A stretch of DNA of 64,000 nucleotides from Linum tenue (Eukaryota > Streptophyta > Magnoliopsida > Malpighiales > Linaceae), in NCBI GenBank assembly GCA_946122785.1, contig CAMGYJ010000008.1, positions 23,957,475 through 24,021,474 on the forward strand. Direction: 5' to 3'. Position numbers and translations under genes: made by a program. Shown here one piece after another: positions 11,173 to 23,110 of the stretch (the first letter of the stretch is position 1; each line of letters begins with the position of its first letter). Under the pieces are notes generated by a model that worked only from the letters and a program-made list of their open reading frames with translations, did no database searches and had not been told where the DNA came from.

Positions 11173-14100
11173 TCAGAATAGTATTTCTTTGAGGATCAAA
11201 AGGACTAACATGATGAAGCACATAATTACGAGCACCGTAGCACACATTACCATTCCCCCTTGCTTCTGTGATCTCTCAGCCTGCAGGAGAGAACGAACAT
11301 ATTCAATGTTGCATAAGATGGCAAAGCAAACTAACAGGTCAATTGTTGACAAAATTGTCAACTGGTGGAGAGATTTCAATATCACCAAGCAAACCCCAAA
11401 AATCCACCCATGACTATAGTTTGCAAATGTCTCTGGGCCACAATCCACCACAAATTGAGACCATCTAAAACAGTACTCGGTCAAATTCACCTGTTGATGG
11501 ATTTGGGGGAACAATCCACCACCCAAATCCAACAGCTAAATGACCCTTACGGTAGTTTTGACACTAAAGTATCGACATGAATTATAATGCGAGAAGCTGT
11601 ACCTTCTGCAGCTGTTTAAGCCCTTCCTCGACTGTAGTTGCGACATTCTGAACGTTGTAGTCTATTCTATCAACAATAGTACCCTGGCTCGGCACAAAAC
11701 GTTTAGTTAGTTTGCTGCTGAGGACTGGAAACAAAGATGCCGAGGATATCTGATCGATTACCCACCTGGTCTATCACAAGTACTGACAAGTCCTTCATGA
11801 TTTGAGCAAGTTCGTTTACAGACTCCACAACCTAAGAAATATCAATGGATAAGAGAACAGATTGAAGTAACTCCACATTTACAAGATCTAAAAGCAACAG
11901 GTGTCTCACTCGCCTGTTGAATCTCTCTCTCCCTTTCTGCAGTAAATGCCTCGGTCTTTTTCACTCTGGCCATTTGAAGATCACTAAACGCCTGCATAAA
12001 ATTATAACAAACAACTTACTAGCTCATTCTCAAAATATGAAGGAAATGGTGCAAAAGGACCTAAAAGAAGAAACAGCAGAAGTAAAAATGGGGTTTGAAA
12101 TAGGATATACCATGTCATCTAAACCATCCTCATCATCAATTCTGGATCTATTACCATTAAGGTTCATCTCCAAGTCAACCCCATCTTGACCCTGAGTTGC
12201 AAGACAAAAAAACAGATGAAATGAGCCCATGCTGGAATCAAAGGCTATCAAGTATCAATAACTAGATACCTAAAGCTAAAGTTCGGAAGAAAAGGTTGGA
12301 ATAGAAGTTTTCCTGAAGTGGACTCCTAGCCTCTCATTTGATTTTTAGAACAAGTTATTACGAACCTCTTTTTGCTGCCTGAGGCGCTTCAAGTAGGTTG
12401 ATTGCTTCTTACGAAGTTCCATAGAAAGATTCTGAAGGTCTGTGGCTAGAGAACGCTGAGATGAAAACATACTAACATCAGCACAAGAACTTCTGCTAAC
12501 CAGTAAAAAATACATTAGAAGCTCGGGATCCAGTCAAATTAATATGACGCAAGTTAATATTCCTTTTCACTAAGCAAAGGCAAATGTGCCTCCCTGGAAG
12601 TGAGTCAAAAGGAAATTGGAGAGAAGACTTTAAGTAACGGGTCCCAAAGGACCCAAAAGTACATACAACTAGGTTATACCTGAACATTTTTCCTGATATT
12701 TGAATCTTCTGTTGGACCCCCAGCAGAAAGTCTCTGCAGCTTCTTCTCTGATTTCTTTATAAGACCGGTTATCTCGTGGGTTAAACCCTCAATTGTACGT
12801 TGGTCTTCTTTACCATCTCCAAATGAAGGCATTAATGCTTTGGCATGAGCCTTGGCTAACTCAGCCATTTTCGTCCGAGCACGTTGCACATTTGCTGCTA
12901 TGTCTTCCGATATGTCAACCCAAGCAGGTGGTAGACCAACTGTTAGTGCACCTTTACTGCAAGAATAAAACAACGTTCAACCTTCAAGCCTGTCTACAGC
13001 ATAATGATAGAAACACGTTTTCGTGATACTATCATAATTATCATAATTATTATTATTATTAGGATATTTTCAAATAAGGATAGTAGTCTTTTAATAGAAT
13101 TAGGTTTATTATTAGGTTTTCCTATCTTTCCTATAAATATGTAATCTGGGTTTCATTATCAATCAAGCAAGAACAATTATTCAGAAAGTATCTCTCCAAA
13201 ACCCTAATCCTCTATCTCCTAATTTCTCGTTCTCTAGCCCTCTAAGGCTTCGGCCGATTCTATCTTCTACTCTTCTTCTTCCCCAAATTCCCAATCTCAA
13301 TCCCTATTTCTATCTTCTAATCCCTAATTCCCCAATTCTCTTCTACAATCCCTAAAATCCCAAATGCCGATCCAATCCGCAAAACCGATAGAAACTATGT
13401 TTCTATCACATAATTAGTCAAATTTGAAATGCAAACGTCTGAATTATTTTCAGCCACCAAAGATGCCTATTACCATCTGAACATCTCCCTAATGAATTAT
13501 TTAAAGACATCAGTCTCAATATTAACAGAAATTGGTGATGAAACTGTCAACAAAATGAAAATCATTATTTCCCACCACTTAAATCTGCATATGATGACAC
13601 CAGAGAGGCAGAGACCAATATACTATCCTATTTTACTTGCCTCATCAACAGTACAAAATGGAACCAATCAAAATCTCCTTTTATTCCACGTCTTCCCTAA
13701 CACATTCCAGCTCCATTTCAATCAAAACTCTGCTAAACCGAAATTCACCCTGATTTTACGAACTTATTCCCAAGGCAATTGCTCAAACCTTAGAACTATT
13801 ATTCGCTAGCAAACCATATTCCACCTATCAAGCCCCAAAGCAAGAACCTTTAAATCCATGATCCAAATATAAGCTTCAGAATTCACACTGAACAGAAAAT
13901 GCCAACAAAAACGGCTTTCACTATAGATGCGAATACCATCTGAATGACTCATCTCCTTAACAACTCTATCAAAAGGAGATCGGTCACTAGAAACAGGGAA
14001 GTTGCAGATGAATCTGTGAGAAAGATGATCATCTTTTTAACCCCACTCCATCACTTTTATGCTGACACTAGACAGCATGGTAGAATCAATCAGCAGCCCG

Positions 14101-14691
14101 GAGTGGAATCAATCAAATACCTTGCGTCGGATCGAAATCAGTTAAAACTACAGTCTTCCTGACTTTAAAAAGATGTCATTCCCAAGCCAGTTGCTCAAAG
14201 CTTACAACAAACATTTCACCAACAAACACAATTCTACACCTCAAGCACTCAAGTTAAAGCTCTTTCAACCCATGATCCCACAACAAACCATATTCCCAAC
14301 TAAGATTCTCAATTTACTTAAACAAAGAGACTAACAATACAAATGGTTCTCACTATAAGATCAGAAAAATGGAACAAACTCAAGCCATTCGCACGAGATA
14401 GGGAAAGGTGAAATTTCTCAACACGTTAGCCAAAAAAATGGAGAAAGAAATTTACCTGGAATTACCGGGATCTTCCGTACTGAGAGGAGCGTAAGAGCGG
14501 TTAGGATTGAGGAGCGAAGTGCTGACCAACTCAATCACCGGACCACCGCCGCGACCGTCTCTGGTGGAGGAGCTCGTCGAAGCAGACGACAAGGGCTGCT
14601 GCGATGAAGAAGAGGAGCTCGTTGGGATCCTGACGCTCTTCAATGCGTCCCTGTACTTCCTGAATATCAACGTCCTGTTCCTTGTCGCCAT
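11173..14691 (-). CDS. SYP4: Qa-SNARE syntaxin of the SYP4 (TLG2) group
   Basis: Eight exons, reading leftward: 14456-14691, 12680-12956, 12366-12455, 12111-12191, 11914-11991, 11766-11831, 11603-11683, 11173-11280. Joined they keep one open frame of 338 residues, close to Arabidopsis SYP41-43. It mediates fusion at the trans-Golgi network/early endosome. The N-terminus (MATRNRTLIFRKYRDALKSV) is typical of the group; an Habc region follows (about 85-200); the SNARE helix spans about 229-303 with the zero-layer Gln at 276 (VIDQGTIVDRID); a single C-terminal membrane anchor covers about 313-337. Seven introns lie at SNARE-typical positions. Intron 5 (11832-11913) begins with GC rather than GT; the others are GT-AG. 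Intron 1 is 1.5 kb because a solo LTR has inserted. Which of SYP41, 42 or 43 it matches cannot be told here. Confidence 0.93.
13005..13407 (+). mobile_element. Solo LTR in SYP4 intron 1
   Basis: A 403-bp block that starts TGATAGAAAC and ends GTTTCTATCA, a perfect 10-bp inverted repeat in the TG...CA form of LTRs. It is flanked by an exact 5-bp target duplication CATAA (13000-13004 and 13408-13412). A TATA box (CTATAAATAT, 13131-13140) and a downstream CCCTAATCC-rich leader fit a plus-strand LTR promoter. No internal region remains, so it is a recombination-derived solo LTR, inserted antisense to SYP4. Confidence 0.9.
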
Positions 14692-15125
14692 TGATTAAAA
14701 TCTCGAGATGAAGGGAAAACGGGAAGAAATCCGATGAACTAGTTACAATAGGTACGCGGAATCAGATTCGGGGCGGGGCAGCAGAGATCTGGAATCATTT
14801 TTTTTTCTCCCTTCGCAATTGGGAGAAACTGAAGTAAAGTGGCGTGATCGGCGATTTTTAGGATGGAATGGTATTAACACGCTTGTTTCCACGGCGGAGG
14901 ATTAGGCCGCCGGGGCGGAAATTGGGGGAGAAGCGGAGGAAAAACTGCGACGGACGGAAGGGGAGAAAAAATTGGCTGACAGACGGGGGAAAAGGACCGA
15001 CCGGAAAAAGGAATTTAGTGAAAACAAAATTCAGATTTCAGATAGCCAAAAATTAATTAAACATTAAATCGTCGAATACTCGAATTCGTTGGCGGTTGGT
15101 CCAACAACAGTTATTCCGCTGGGCC
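14692..15125 (-). promoter_or_regulatory. SYP4 5' UTR and proximal promoter region
   Basis: Upstream of the SYP4 ATG. GC-richer than the flanks and with a TGGGCC site-II-like word at about 15120, common in promoters of constitutively expressed plant genes. No start site can be fixed from sequence alone. Confidence 0.45.
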
Positions 15126-17726
15126 CGAAACTAATTGGGCTTGTAGAATTGTTAATGTTGGCTAGCAAGCTTAGTATAGCTGAAATGCTGAATTGGGATA
15201 AAGTGCTAAATGAGTTAGTTTTAGCATATGCTAAAATTAATTGTATTTGTTAGATGGGAATGGGAAGGGAAGTTAAAAGAAAAATATATATAATGAATAG
15301 GAACATATGAGGAACAGGATAGCTTTCAAATAAATAAAACTATCTCACAATCGATTTTTTGGGTTACTTTTTTTTTATTTTATTTTTCGTCAGATTTACT
15401 TTTTGTATATTAATTTTCAATAAATCATATCTCTTCCATTTTAATCTGAATTAAAAAAAATTTGCACAGAAAAATCATATTTATTTTGCTCTACAATGTG
15501 ACATCCATTGTTATATATATATTTTAGCAAAAGCAATCATGTATGTACCTTTGTACAAATTTTGTAAAATATACACGTGTATAGATATTTATTGTACAAA
15601 ATTTTCATGTACAAAATTTTTCTTGTACAACATTTTCTTATTGAGATATTTACCGTACATAGAGTGTAAAGTTTTATTATAGAATTCATGTACGAATATT
15701 CATTTTTTATATGATGAGTATATATATGTGTGGCAGGTATTTCGGTGCATCTACTTTACTCTTGAGTCTTGACTGTCTCTTAAATATATGGTTTAATCTT
15801 GACCCTTAAATATATCTAACATTTGAGAATAATTAATATATTTCTAATTAATTATTAACAAATAAAGTATACAATGTTTATTAAAAGAATTTATAGTTAT
15901 TGATAATTGCAATTGGGGACCTAACAGTAACTCACCCCGCAAATTCTGATTTCTACCCATCACAACAAACAATGCCGCTCTCACCAAAACATAAGATCAA
16001 TTGGCCCGGCGGCGGCCACGATCTCAGTTTGACGACCACGGGTCCGACAATTGAGACAACTGTTCGTGTAGTTTAATATGTAGGGGAAGGCTTCAGTTCG
16101 ATAAATGAACATCGAAGGGGTCAACAGATTTTTGTTAGTGCTGATTGGGTCTAGGGCGATACTCAGACGTCAATTTCGTTGATTACAAGCTGTACACAAG
16201 ACTATGTTGGAGACCTCGTTTGTGATGCAAGAATAGAAACATAAGACTTAAGAGGTTGAAGAAAGGAAAGACTGTGTATTGATCGAGAGTGTCGGTTGAT
16301 CCCTCCAACTTCGTCGAAGCTCTAATAACATCTAAGTTTAGCCAATTTCCTAAATAAATAAAATGCAAACAGGAGACGCCGTGTGGCCAGAAGAGGAGTC
16401 GAGCTGGGCAGAAGCTTTGATAAAGGTAGAGAGGTTCCCCTGTTGTAGCCTCGGCGGGAACAGGTAGCACCTGACGGTAGTTTTATTTCTATTTTTATTT
16501 GACTTATGCTAATTAATCGTTTGATCTTAATCTCCATTATTTATCTATTTTAAATAGGTTTGTAGTTTTAGAAGGCTCAAATGTGAAAGACACCTTCATT
16601 GTTGAGGATAGTGTTGTGGCTGAACAAATTGTTATTCCTGAAAAAGAGGGGAAAAGAATCACGAATCGCAGAAGAAGAGGGTTAGATGCCTAATGGTTAC
16701 TCCTGAACAAATTGTTACCTCGGGACTTCAAGGAGAGATGAAGGACAAGGATATCGGTTTCAACAACCACCTCTCCATCCTCACCAACCGTACTCTCATG
16801 GTTACTGAGCTCCACCACCATCATTTCATGAACCACCTCAACAATCCAGGATAAAGACCAAGTTTGAGATGACCCTTGAGTGAGTTGAGGCGAGTATGAA
16901 GCAAGTGGAGGGCATCGAGACAACTTGTCCAACTCTAATCCCGGAACCAAAGAGCCTCTTGAAGCTCGAATTTGATAGATTCATGGTCGGGAGTGAGAGG
17001 GCACTCACCCTCCACCTCTACTGATGCCCAACAGCCTTAAAGAGTTGCCACCCGAGCACTAAACATCCCAATGGAGTTCCTAGATGCTAGTGATCCCAAA
17101 GAAATCAAAAGAGAGGAATGGTGGCTCAAAGAGGTGGAGACCAAAGGGACACCTTCCATCATAGGAGTCCCTACTCTTCTACTCAAGAAATCCTCGTTGA
17201 ACATGAAGAGTTGCTCAAGAGGGTGGAAGAGAAGAAGAGAGATATCGAACAACTTTGTTCGAGACTCAAGCAAGATCGCCTATTTGACATCATCTATAGA
17301 GAGAGAGAGGAAGTGGTAGAAGAGGAAGGAATCTCGAAGGTGGACAATCAAGTGGACCTTGACAATCCATCTATTGATAAATTTGCTTAGAGGACCATAA
17401 ATGTTCCCAATCAACAAAAAGCAATGGATAAAAAGGGAGCATTGATGAGGTTATGAGGAAAGAAAAATAAAGTGAAGAAAGAGAAGAGCTTGGTACTCAA
17501 CACAAGATTCTTCACAAGAAAGAGAGGATGTTGAAGATGCAAATGGAGTCCAATTAATGGACAAGGTCGAAGTGAATGAAATATCCACAAGTTACATGTA
17601 CTACCAAAGCTTTCACCTGACCTTTATACACTCTTGGAGAAGGACCCTTGTGTGGTTTCTCTTCTGCCAAATTAAGGCCACACCATTGTCAATCCCTCTT
17701 GGTGGATTCAATGGTAGTCAATCAAG
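15126..17726. other. Unassigned intergenic DNA
   Basis: AT-rich to about 15900, with several TGTACAAA words at 15555-15660. From about 16560 to 17560 the plus strand looks coding-like, with Glu/Lys-rich coiled-coil-type frames (for example about 17118-17390, HEELLKRVEEKKRDIEQL), but the frame shifts and stops often and no family is recognised. It may be a decayed retroelement gag. Confidence 0.4.
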
Positions 17727-17731
17727 GTTGC
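17727..17731. repeat. Target site duplication of the large LTR element
   Basis: GTTGC, repeated exactly at 29040-29044 directly after the right LTR. The 5-bp length is standard for LTR retrotransposon integration. Confidence 0.8.
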
Positions 17732-18014
17732 TGTTGATGTCGGGGTTGTAGCCGACGTTGAATTTTTTTTTATGTTGGGCACCAGAGTCGGTCGACGACC
17801 ATCTTTCACCTCGAACTTCACTTGTGATGTCAACTCTAGTCGTATCTTGCAAAAAAGGTCTGTCAGCCGACCTCGGCGCGGACACTCTCTGACACTCAAG
17901 TCAGTGGATGAGTTGAGGGAACGGAGTTGAGAGTGATATCTGCGCTAATCATAGCAAGAGTTCACGAGTCTATGCATGGGGATTTTTGCTTACCTCAATC
18001 TAGAGACGAAGTGG

Positions 18015-18024
18015 CCTTATATAG
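18015..18024 (-). promoter_or_regulatory. LTR TATA box
   Basis: CTATATAAGG on the minus strand inside the palindromic context GAGGCCTCTATATAAGGCC, conserved in the other LTR at 22184-22193. It fits the start of the element's minus-strand transcript. Confidence 0.6.
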
Positions 18025-18120
18025 AGGCCTCCAGACGACAAATGAAGGGAGTATGTGTCTCCCTTAGGAGCTTGGTGGTGTGGAGAGAGGACACGCTGCA
18101 AGGGTACATGGCTAAAGGTT

Positions 18121-19140
18121 GTAGGTGACTTGGGGTGGGCAGAGAGCCCAAGGTGGTTAAGGTGAATCGGGGTGGTTGACCATGGGGTGACCGAGGTGAC
18201 CCAACGTAATTGATCCAGGGGTGGCCGGAGTGACCCCAAGATGACCCCAAGGTGACCCAGAGTGATTGACATCGGGTGGCCGGAGTGACCCCGGGGTGGG
18301 CTAGGTGACCCAAGGTAATTGACCTCGGGGTGGCCGGAGTGACCCCAAGGTGAATTTGTGATTGAACTCGGGTGGCCAGAGTGACCCCAGGGTGGGCCAG
18401 GTGACCCGAGTTAATTGGCTCCGGGGTGGCCGGAGTGACCCCAAGGTCACCTAGGGTGATTGACCCGGGGTGACAGGAGTAACCCCAAGGTGACGTGGGG
18501 TGATTGACCCCGATGGTCCAGAGAGACCTCGGGGGTGGACGGAGTGACCCCAAGGTGACCCAGGGTGATTGACCTCGGGTGACCAAAGTGACCTTGGGGT
18601 GGGCTAGGTGAACCGAGCTAATTAACCCCGAGGTGGCAGGAGTAACCCCAAGATGACCCGGGATGATTGATCCCGACAGGCTAGTGAGACCACGGGGTGG
18701 CCGGAGTGACCCCAAGGTGACCTAGGGTGATTGACCCAGGGTGGGGTAGATGACCCGAGGTAATTGACCCCGGGCTGGCCGGAGTGACCCCAAGGTAACC
18801 TAGGGTGGTTGACCCCGGGTGGCCAAAGTGACCTTGGGGTGGGCTAATTGACCCGAGGTAATTGACCACGGGGTGACCGGAGTGACCCCAAGGTAATCTA
18901 GGGTGATTGATCGTGTCTGGCCGGATTGACCCAGGTGACCCGAGGTGATTGATCCCAAGGAAACCGGAGTGACCCGAGGTGGTGGACCCCGTGGTGGAGT
19001 GACCCCGAGGTGGGATTCGTGACCCAGGGTGATCCCCCCATGAGGAGGCCGGAGTGACCCTAAGGTGACCCAGGGTGATTGACCCTGGGAGGCCGGAATG
19101 AACCTGGAGTGGCCGTGGTGACCCGGAGTGACCCCGAGCT
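18121..19140. repeat. GC-rich minisatellite in the left LTR
   Basis: About 1 kb of imperfect direct repeats built from GTGGCCGGAGTGACCCCAAG, GGTGACCCAGGGTGATTGAC and related words. The unit is roughly 45-60 bp by eye, often pairing into about 98 bp. The absence of stops makes long Pro/Gly/Thr frames on the minus strand that are not genes. Confidence 0.88.
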
Positions 19141-19201
19141 AACTGATTATGGACTATATGGGAACACTTTCGTCAAATTAGATTTTTTATTGGGTCCATC
19201 A

Positions 19202-21869
19202 GTTTCCCCCCCTTGTCGTCGTAAACATCGAACGAAGGAGATTTTGCGGCGACAATCATATTTTTTATTGGGCTCTCGGAAATCCTTGGCAAGATACGAA
19301 CCAATTGTGATTCTTGTATTTCAAAGGATAAAAAATTATGTGCCAATCATACTTCAAGAGTTCGGAGCTATTATAGACTAAACCAATCTTGGATCTCGAG
19401 ATATGTTTATAAAAACATCAAACCAGTTTTGGCTCGTTCAATTTGAAGGGTGGATTCGAGCCGATAACGATCTATTGTACAATCTCTGAGCCAATGTTGG
19501 TTCATGAAACGAACCAATCATAGCTCGTTGAACTAATATTAGATCAATCTTTGTCCATTTGAATGGAGATAATGAAACAATGTTGTTAATGAATGGAGAT
19601 AATGAACAAATTTTGTTCATGCCTTGAGCAGATGTACTAATCTTGCCATAGAATAAGCATGCATTTATTTTGGCATTGATTATGGCGTCAATGACAGTCG
19701 GGTGTCAACGATTATGATGATAACATCAAGATGACAACACTTTGATGTGGGTGAAACATACTGTTATCATGATGATGACAAATAAGATGACATTGATGGG
19801 GCGTCACATAAGATGGCGATAGAGCCACAATAGCCATAGTGACCACGACAATATAGTGTCGATAGGTGTTTGGTGGCTTCATGTTGCAGCTGTTGTAAGG
19901 TATTGAAATTTTCTCCCAGCCCTAGTGCAATGGTTGAGAGATGACTCTTTACCCAACTCTAGTGCAATAGTTGGGTAATTACACTTCACTCAATTGTTAT
20001 GTGCAATGGTTGAGTGACGACTCTCTCCCAATCGTGACGTGCAATAATTAGAGGATTGATCAACCTTAGTGCAATGGTTGAGTGAAAAATAAATATATGC
20101 ATGCAAAATGAACCTCTCACCCAACATTTATGTGGAATGATTGGGCTAAGAGCACACACATGTTATTGGATGCAAGAAAATAATGACAGACTCACTAAAT
20201 GAAATAGACACTAACAAATAACAGTAAAAAAACCCAATTTCTGATATTCCTTCACCATTAGGTGTAATATTAGGGGGAGTGGTGACTAGGCGGCGATGAG
20301 TTACTTCTTGAATGCGTATATTACATTCCTTGGAGAGATATTCAGGTTTTTGGGGAAATTCACTGAGAATTTGTAATCTCGTGTAAATGAGTCGGTCTCA
20401 TGAGAGGACAATGTTGTCTCCCTAGGTGAGACGACATCAAATAGGAGGTGAGAAAATACATAGTGACGATCCCGATATGAGCAAGAATTTGGGTTAGAGA
20501 TGAAAGATGGCTTGAACTTGACTTTGCGATACTCTAGTCATTTCTCGATATGAAATGTAACCAACAATGTGGTGGTAGGGTCTTCAATAGAGGGTGGTGA
20601 CCACTAATGAAGGAGACCACTTTTGGCATGAACTGTTGAGAAATTTTTGTTTTGGTGTTGGGTAGACAAAATGGTTGGGTGGTGGCCACTATGTTTGAGG
20701 TGATGGCCAATGAAGGTAGGTACAATATAGAGGTGGAAACCATAGAAATGAGGTGGAGAATGACAGAAGACATCAGAAACACGAATGAGAGGGATTGCCA
20801 TGTTGATGGTAAACAAAAATTGTGGCAATTGTGAGGGTTTGGTCATGAAGGATAGTTTGGAACTTATAAGTCCAAAAATATTTTTGCAAAGTAAATATCT
20901 TGCCTCCACATTGTTATGGAAGGCATGGTACTAATGGTAGCTCTTGGGTTCTTGAGAAATATGATAGTCTCACTTTGGTGGGAAAAATGGGCTAAGTGGA
21001 GATGGAGCATGTGGTAGGTGCAACAGTGATGGTAATCATCAAAACCTTCTGAACTCAATGAAGCATACATGGTTGTGTAGCAAGCCACAACTATCTCGAG
21101 CTCGAGGAGTGGCGAGGTAATGATGGTTGTCTCTACCACTGGAGGATCTGATTCTTTATCGTATTTGAGGTTCATATGCCCCAACACTGTTTCAAGTCAC
21201 ATGAATCTTTGTCAATACTTTTATAGCCTTGATCTCCTTTTGGAGTTCTTTTTCATGGCGAGTATATTGGTGCCATCGCTTGGGTGATATGTTTGCTCAA
21301 AGGCTTGGCTAAGTAGAATTGTTTCGGATTGTTTGGCGAAGTGTGCTCTTGATGTTTATTGAAAGCTTCTGAGGGAGACTAAGAGGAGATTCTCCTGGAT
21401 GCCCCCGGTCAAGCCCATTATATGTCATCCTTGGAATGCCAACTTGGAAGTCTAGAGTGCTGGGATGGTCAAAGATCGAACGAGCCAATGGCTTCCCATG
21501 CCCAGAATCAGTGAGAAAACTAGGCATGAGGTGAGGCTCAAGGTATGAGTGGTCTTTTGGCCATGGAGGTGGCTGAGGGGATGATGTTCCATTGGGATCA
21601 CCTGATCCTTCGGATGTTCCCGGTTGGTGGCTGGAGTTGCCATGCAACGCATGGGTGGAAGAGGTGCAGACGTCAATGTTTGGATTTGAGCTTTCAACGG
21701 CTCAATTTGGACTTGAATGTCTTTGAAAAACGGTGGAAGGATGGATCTTTGTCGTGAACTTCGCTGTCGGTTTGGGGGTGTAGGCAGCTTCGAGACTCCA
21801 TCACGAGTGAAGTGGTGGCTCTAGAATTTCTTCAACCTTTTGCTCCGGGGACCCACAGTGGGTGCCAAT
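19202..21869. other. Internal region of the LARD-like element
   Basis: 2.7 kb between the LTRs. No intact frame. Near the primer-binding end a short proline-rich minus frame (21309-21647) may be a gag relic. At 19905-20170 a looser direct repeat recurs (GTGCAATGGTTGAGTGA variants, about 40-50 bp apart). The rest shows nothing recognisable. Confidence 0.6.
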
Positions 21870-22243
21870 TTTTGATTCCGGGGTTGTAGCGATGTCGAAA
21901 TTTTTATGTTGGGCACCAGATTTGGTCGACGAACACCTTTCACCTCAAACTTCACTTGTGATGTCAGCTCCGGTCGTATCCTACAAAAAGGGTCTGCCGG
22001 CCGATCTCTGCGCGGACACTCTACAACGCTCAAGTCAGTGGATGGGTTGAGGGAAGAGGAATATGACCTCGAAAAGAAAGATGAGGGAACGGAGTTGAGA
22101 GTGAATATATGCACTAATCATAGCGAGAGTTCACGAGTCCAGACATAGGAATTTTTGCTTACCTCAATCTGGAGACAAAGTGGCCTTATATAGAGGCCTC
22201 CAGGCGAACATGAAGGGAGTACGTGTCCCCCTCTGAAGCTTGG

Positions 22244-22248
22244 TGGTG
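22244..22248. repeat. Target site duplication of Copia-1
   Basis: TGGTG here and TGGTA at 27856-27860, differing at one base. The left LTR of the host element gives the unoccupied site, confirming the boundaries. Confidence 0.75.
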
Positions 22249-22369
22249 TGATAAAAACGATGCGGAAGAAGAAAACAAGACGATGATTTACGTGGTATCC
22301 ACGGCAAGCTCGCTCAAGGAGCTTGCGATACTTTTATTAGGTTTTCAACCAAGAACTACACCTCTCATG

Positions 22370-22520
22370 CTTTGGGTTAGTGAATTGGGGACTGGGATTC
22401 ACCCATTAGGGAATAGGGCATAGTATCATGTCCCAAACTCCGATTAATTCTTTGTCTAAATAGAAAAACTCAATGGGGCGTACGGTAGGCTAGCGTACGC
22501 CCGGACGTACGCTAGCCTTT
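22370..22520. repeat. MITE-like piece with a perfect GC-rich hairpin
   Basis: 22370-22470 resembles the interior of the neighbouring MITE in the opposite orientation (GGGCATAGTATCATG). It leads into a 13-bp perfect hairpin, AGGCTAGCGTACG (22487-22499) and its inverse (22506-22518), with a 6-base loop. Confidence 0.55.
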
Positions 22521-22551
22521 GTCAATATATATATATATATATATATATATA

Positions 22552-22958
22552 TGGTGCATTCTACGGTACCCCGGGTGAAATCCGGGGTACCGCATACCTT
22601 GAGTATGAAAACGCTATTTAGACCTCGAATTAGCATGATTTTTGGGCATGATACTGTACCCTAACCCTTAATGAGTGAACCCTAGGTCCTAATTATATAA
22701 ATCATAAACTATAAACCCTAAGATGGAGCATTACTTTTTTTGCCTATATTTGGACGAATCATAACCGTCGATTATTGTTTCTAATTAAATTGATATTGGG
22801 GTATAAGATTTAGAGAACTAAGACCTAGATTTTGATCTTTATGAGTTAGAGTATAGTATAATGTCTGAAAGATCACTCAATTCAAGTTCTAGATAGCATT
22901 TTCTTACTTAAGGTATGCGGTACCCCGGATTTCACCCGGGGTACCGTAGAACTCCCCA
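22552..22958. mobile_element. MITE with hairpin ends inside the Copia-1 LTR
   Basis: About 407 bp inserted in an (AT)n run with a TA-type duplication. The terminal inverted repeat is about 45-50 bp or more (TTCTACGGTACCCCGGGTG at one end). Each end is itself a hairpin: an 11-bp arm CGGTACCCCGG, a 7-base loop, and its inverse CCGGGGTACCG. No coding capacity. Confidence 0.75.
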
Positions 22959-23110
22959 TATATATATATATATGTCACGGCTAACCTTAGGGTTATTAGC
23001 CTAATAAACTCTCCCCTGGACAATTACAACGAAGTACCCATACTTTACCAACTTACTAAACAATGTGGATACTACAACTCGTACTCAAACACGTCTGACA
23101 ACATTCCCCC

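Larger units (their letters stand above)
17732..19201 (-). repeat. Left LTR of the LARD-like element
   Basis: 1470 bp, TG...CA in plus reading. It shares GTGATGTCA, GGACACTCT, TTTTTGCTTACCTCAATCT and ATTATGGACTATATGGGAAC with the right LTR. This copy is uninterrupted and shows the pre-insertion sequence for the Copia sitting in the other LTR. Confidence 0.88.
22249..23103 (-). repeat. Copia-1 left LTR (3' LTR)
   Basis: 855 bp, TG...CA in plus reading. It shares AGAAGAAAACAAGACG, GCTTGCGATACTTTTATTAG and ACTCTCCCCTGGACAATTAC with the right LTR. A 407-bp MITE and a further MITE-like piece lie within. It lacks about 24 bases around CCGTTCGTAAGAACG that the other LTR has. Confidence 0.88.

Noticed and set aside
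17071..17390. Glu/Lys-rich coiled-coil-like frames
   Set aside because: Overlapping frames shift and stop, there are no splice signals or flanking support, and no family is recognised; left as unassigned.
18017..18715. Long minus-strand open frame (232 residues, Pro/Gly/Thr-rich), with similar ones at 27804-28511 and 28205-28876
   Set aside because: They are made by the minisatellite, which lacks stops in these frames. The proteins are period-bound, have no start context and match no family I know.
18121..19140. Regularly spaced repeats as a CRISPR-like array
   Set aside because: Repeats are imperfect and contiguous with no unique spacers, lie in an LTR and in a plant nuclear setting.
22530..22552. 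AT dinucleotide run as a promoter or origin
   Set aside because: It is a simple microsatellite hosting a MITE insertion; the same run resumes on the other side.
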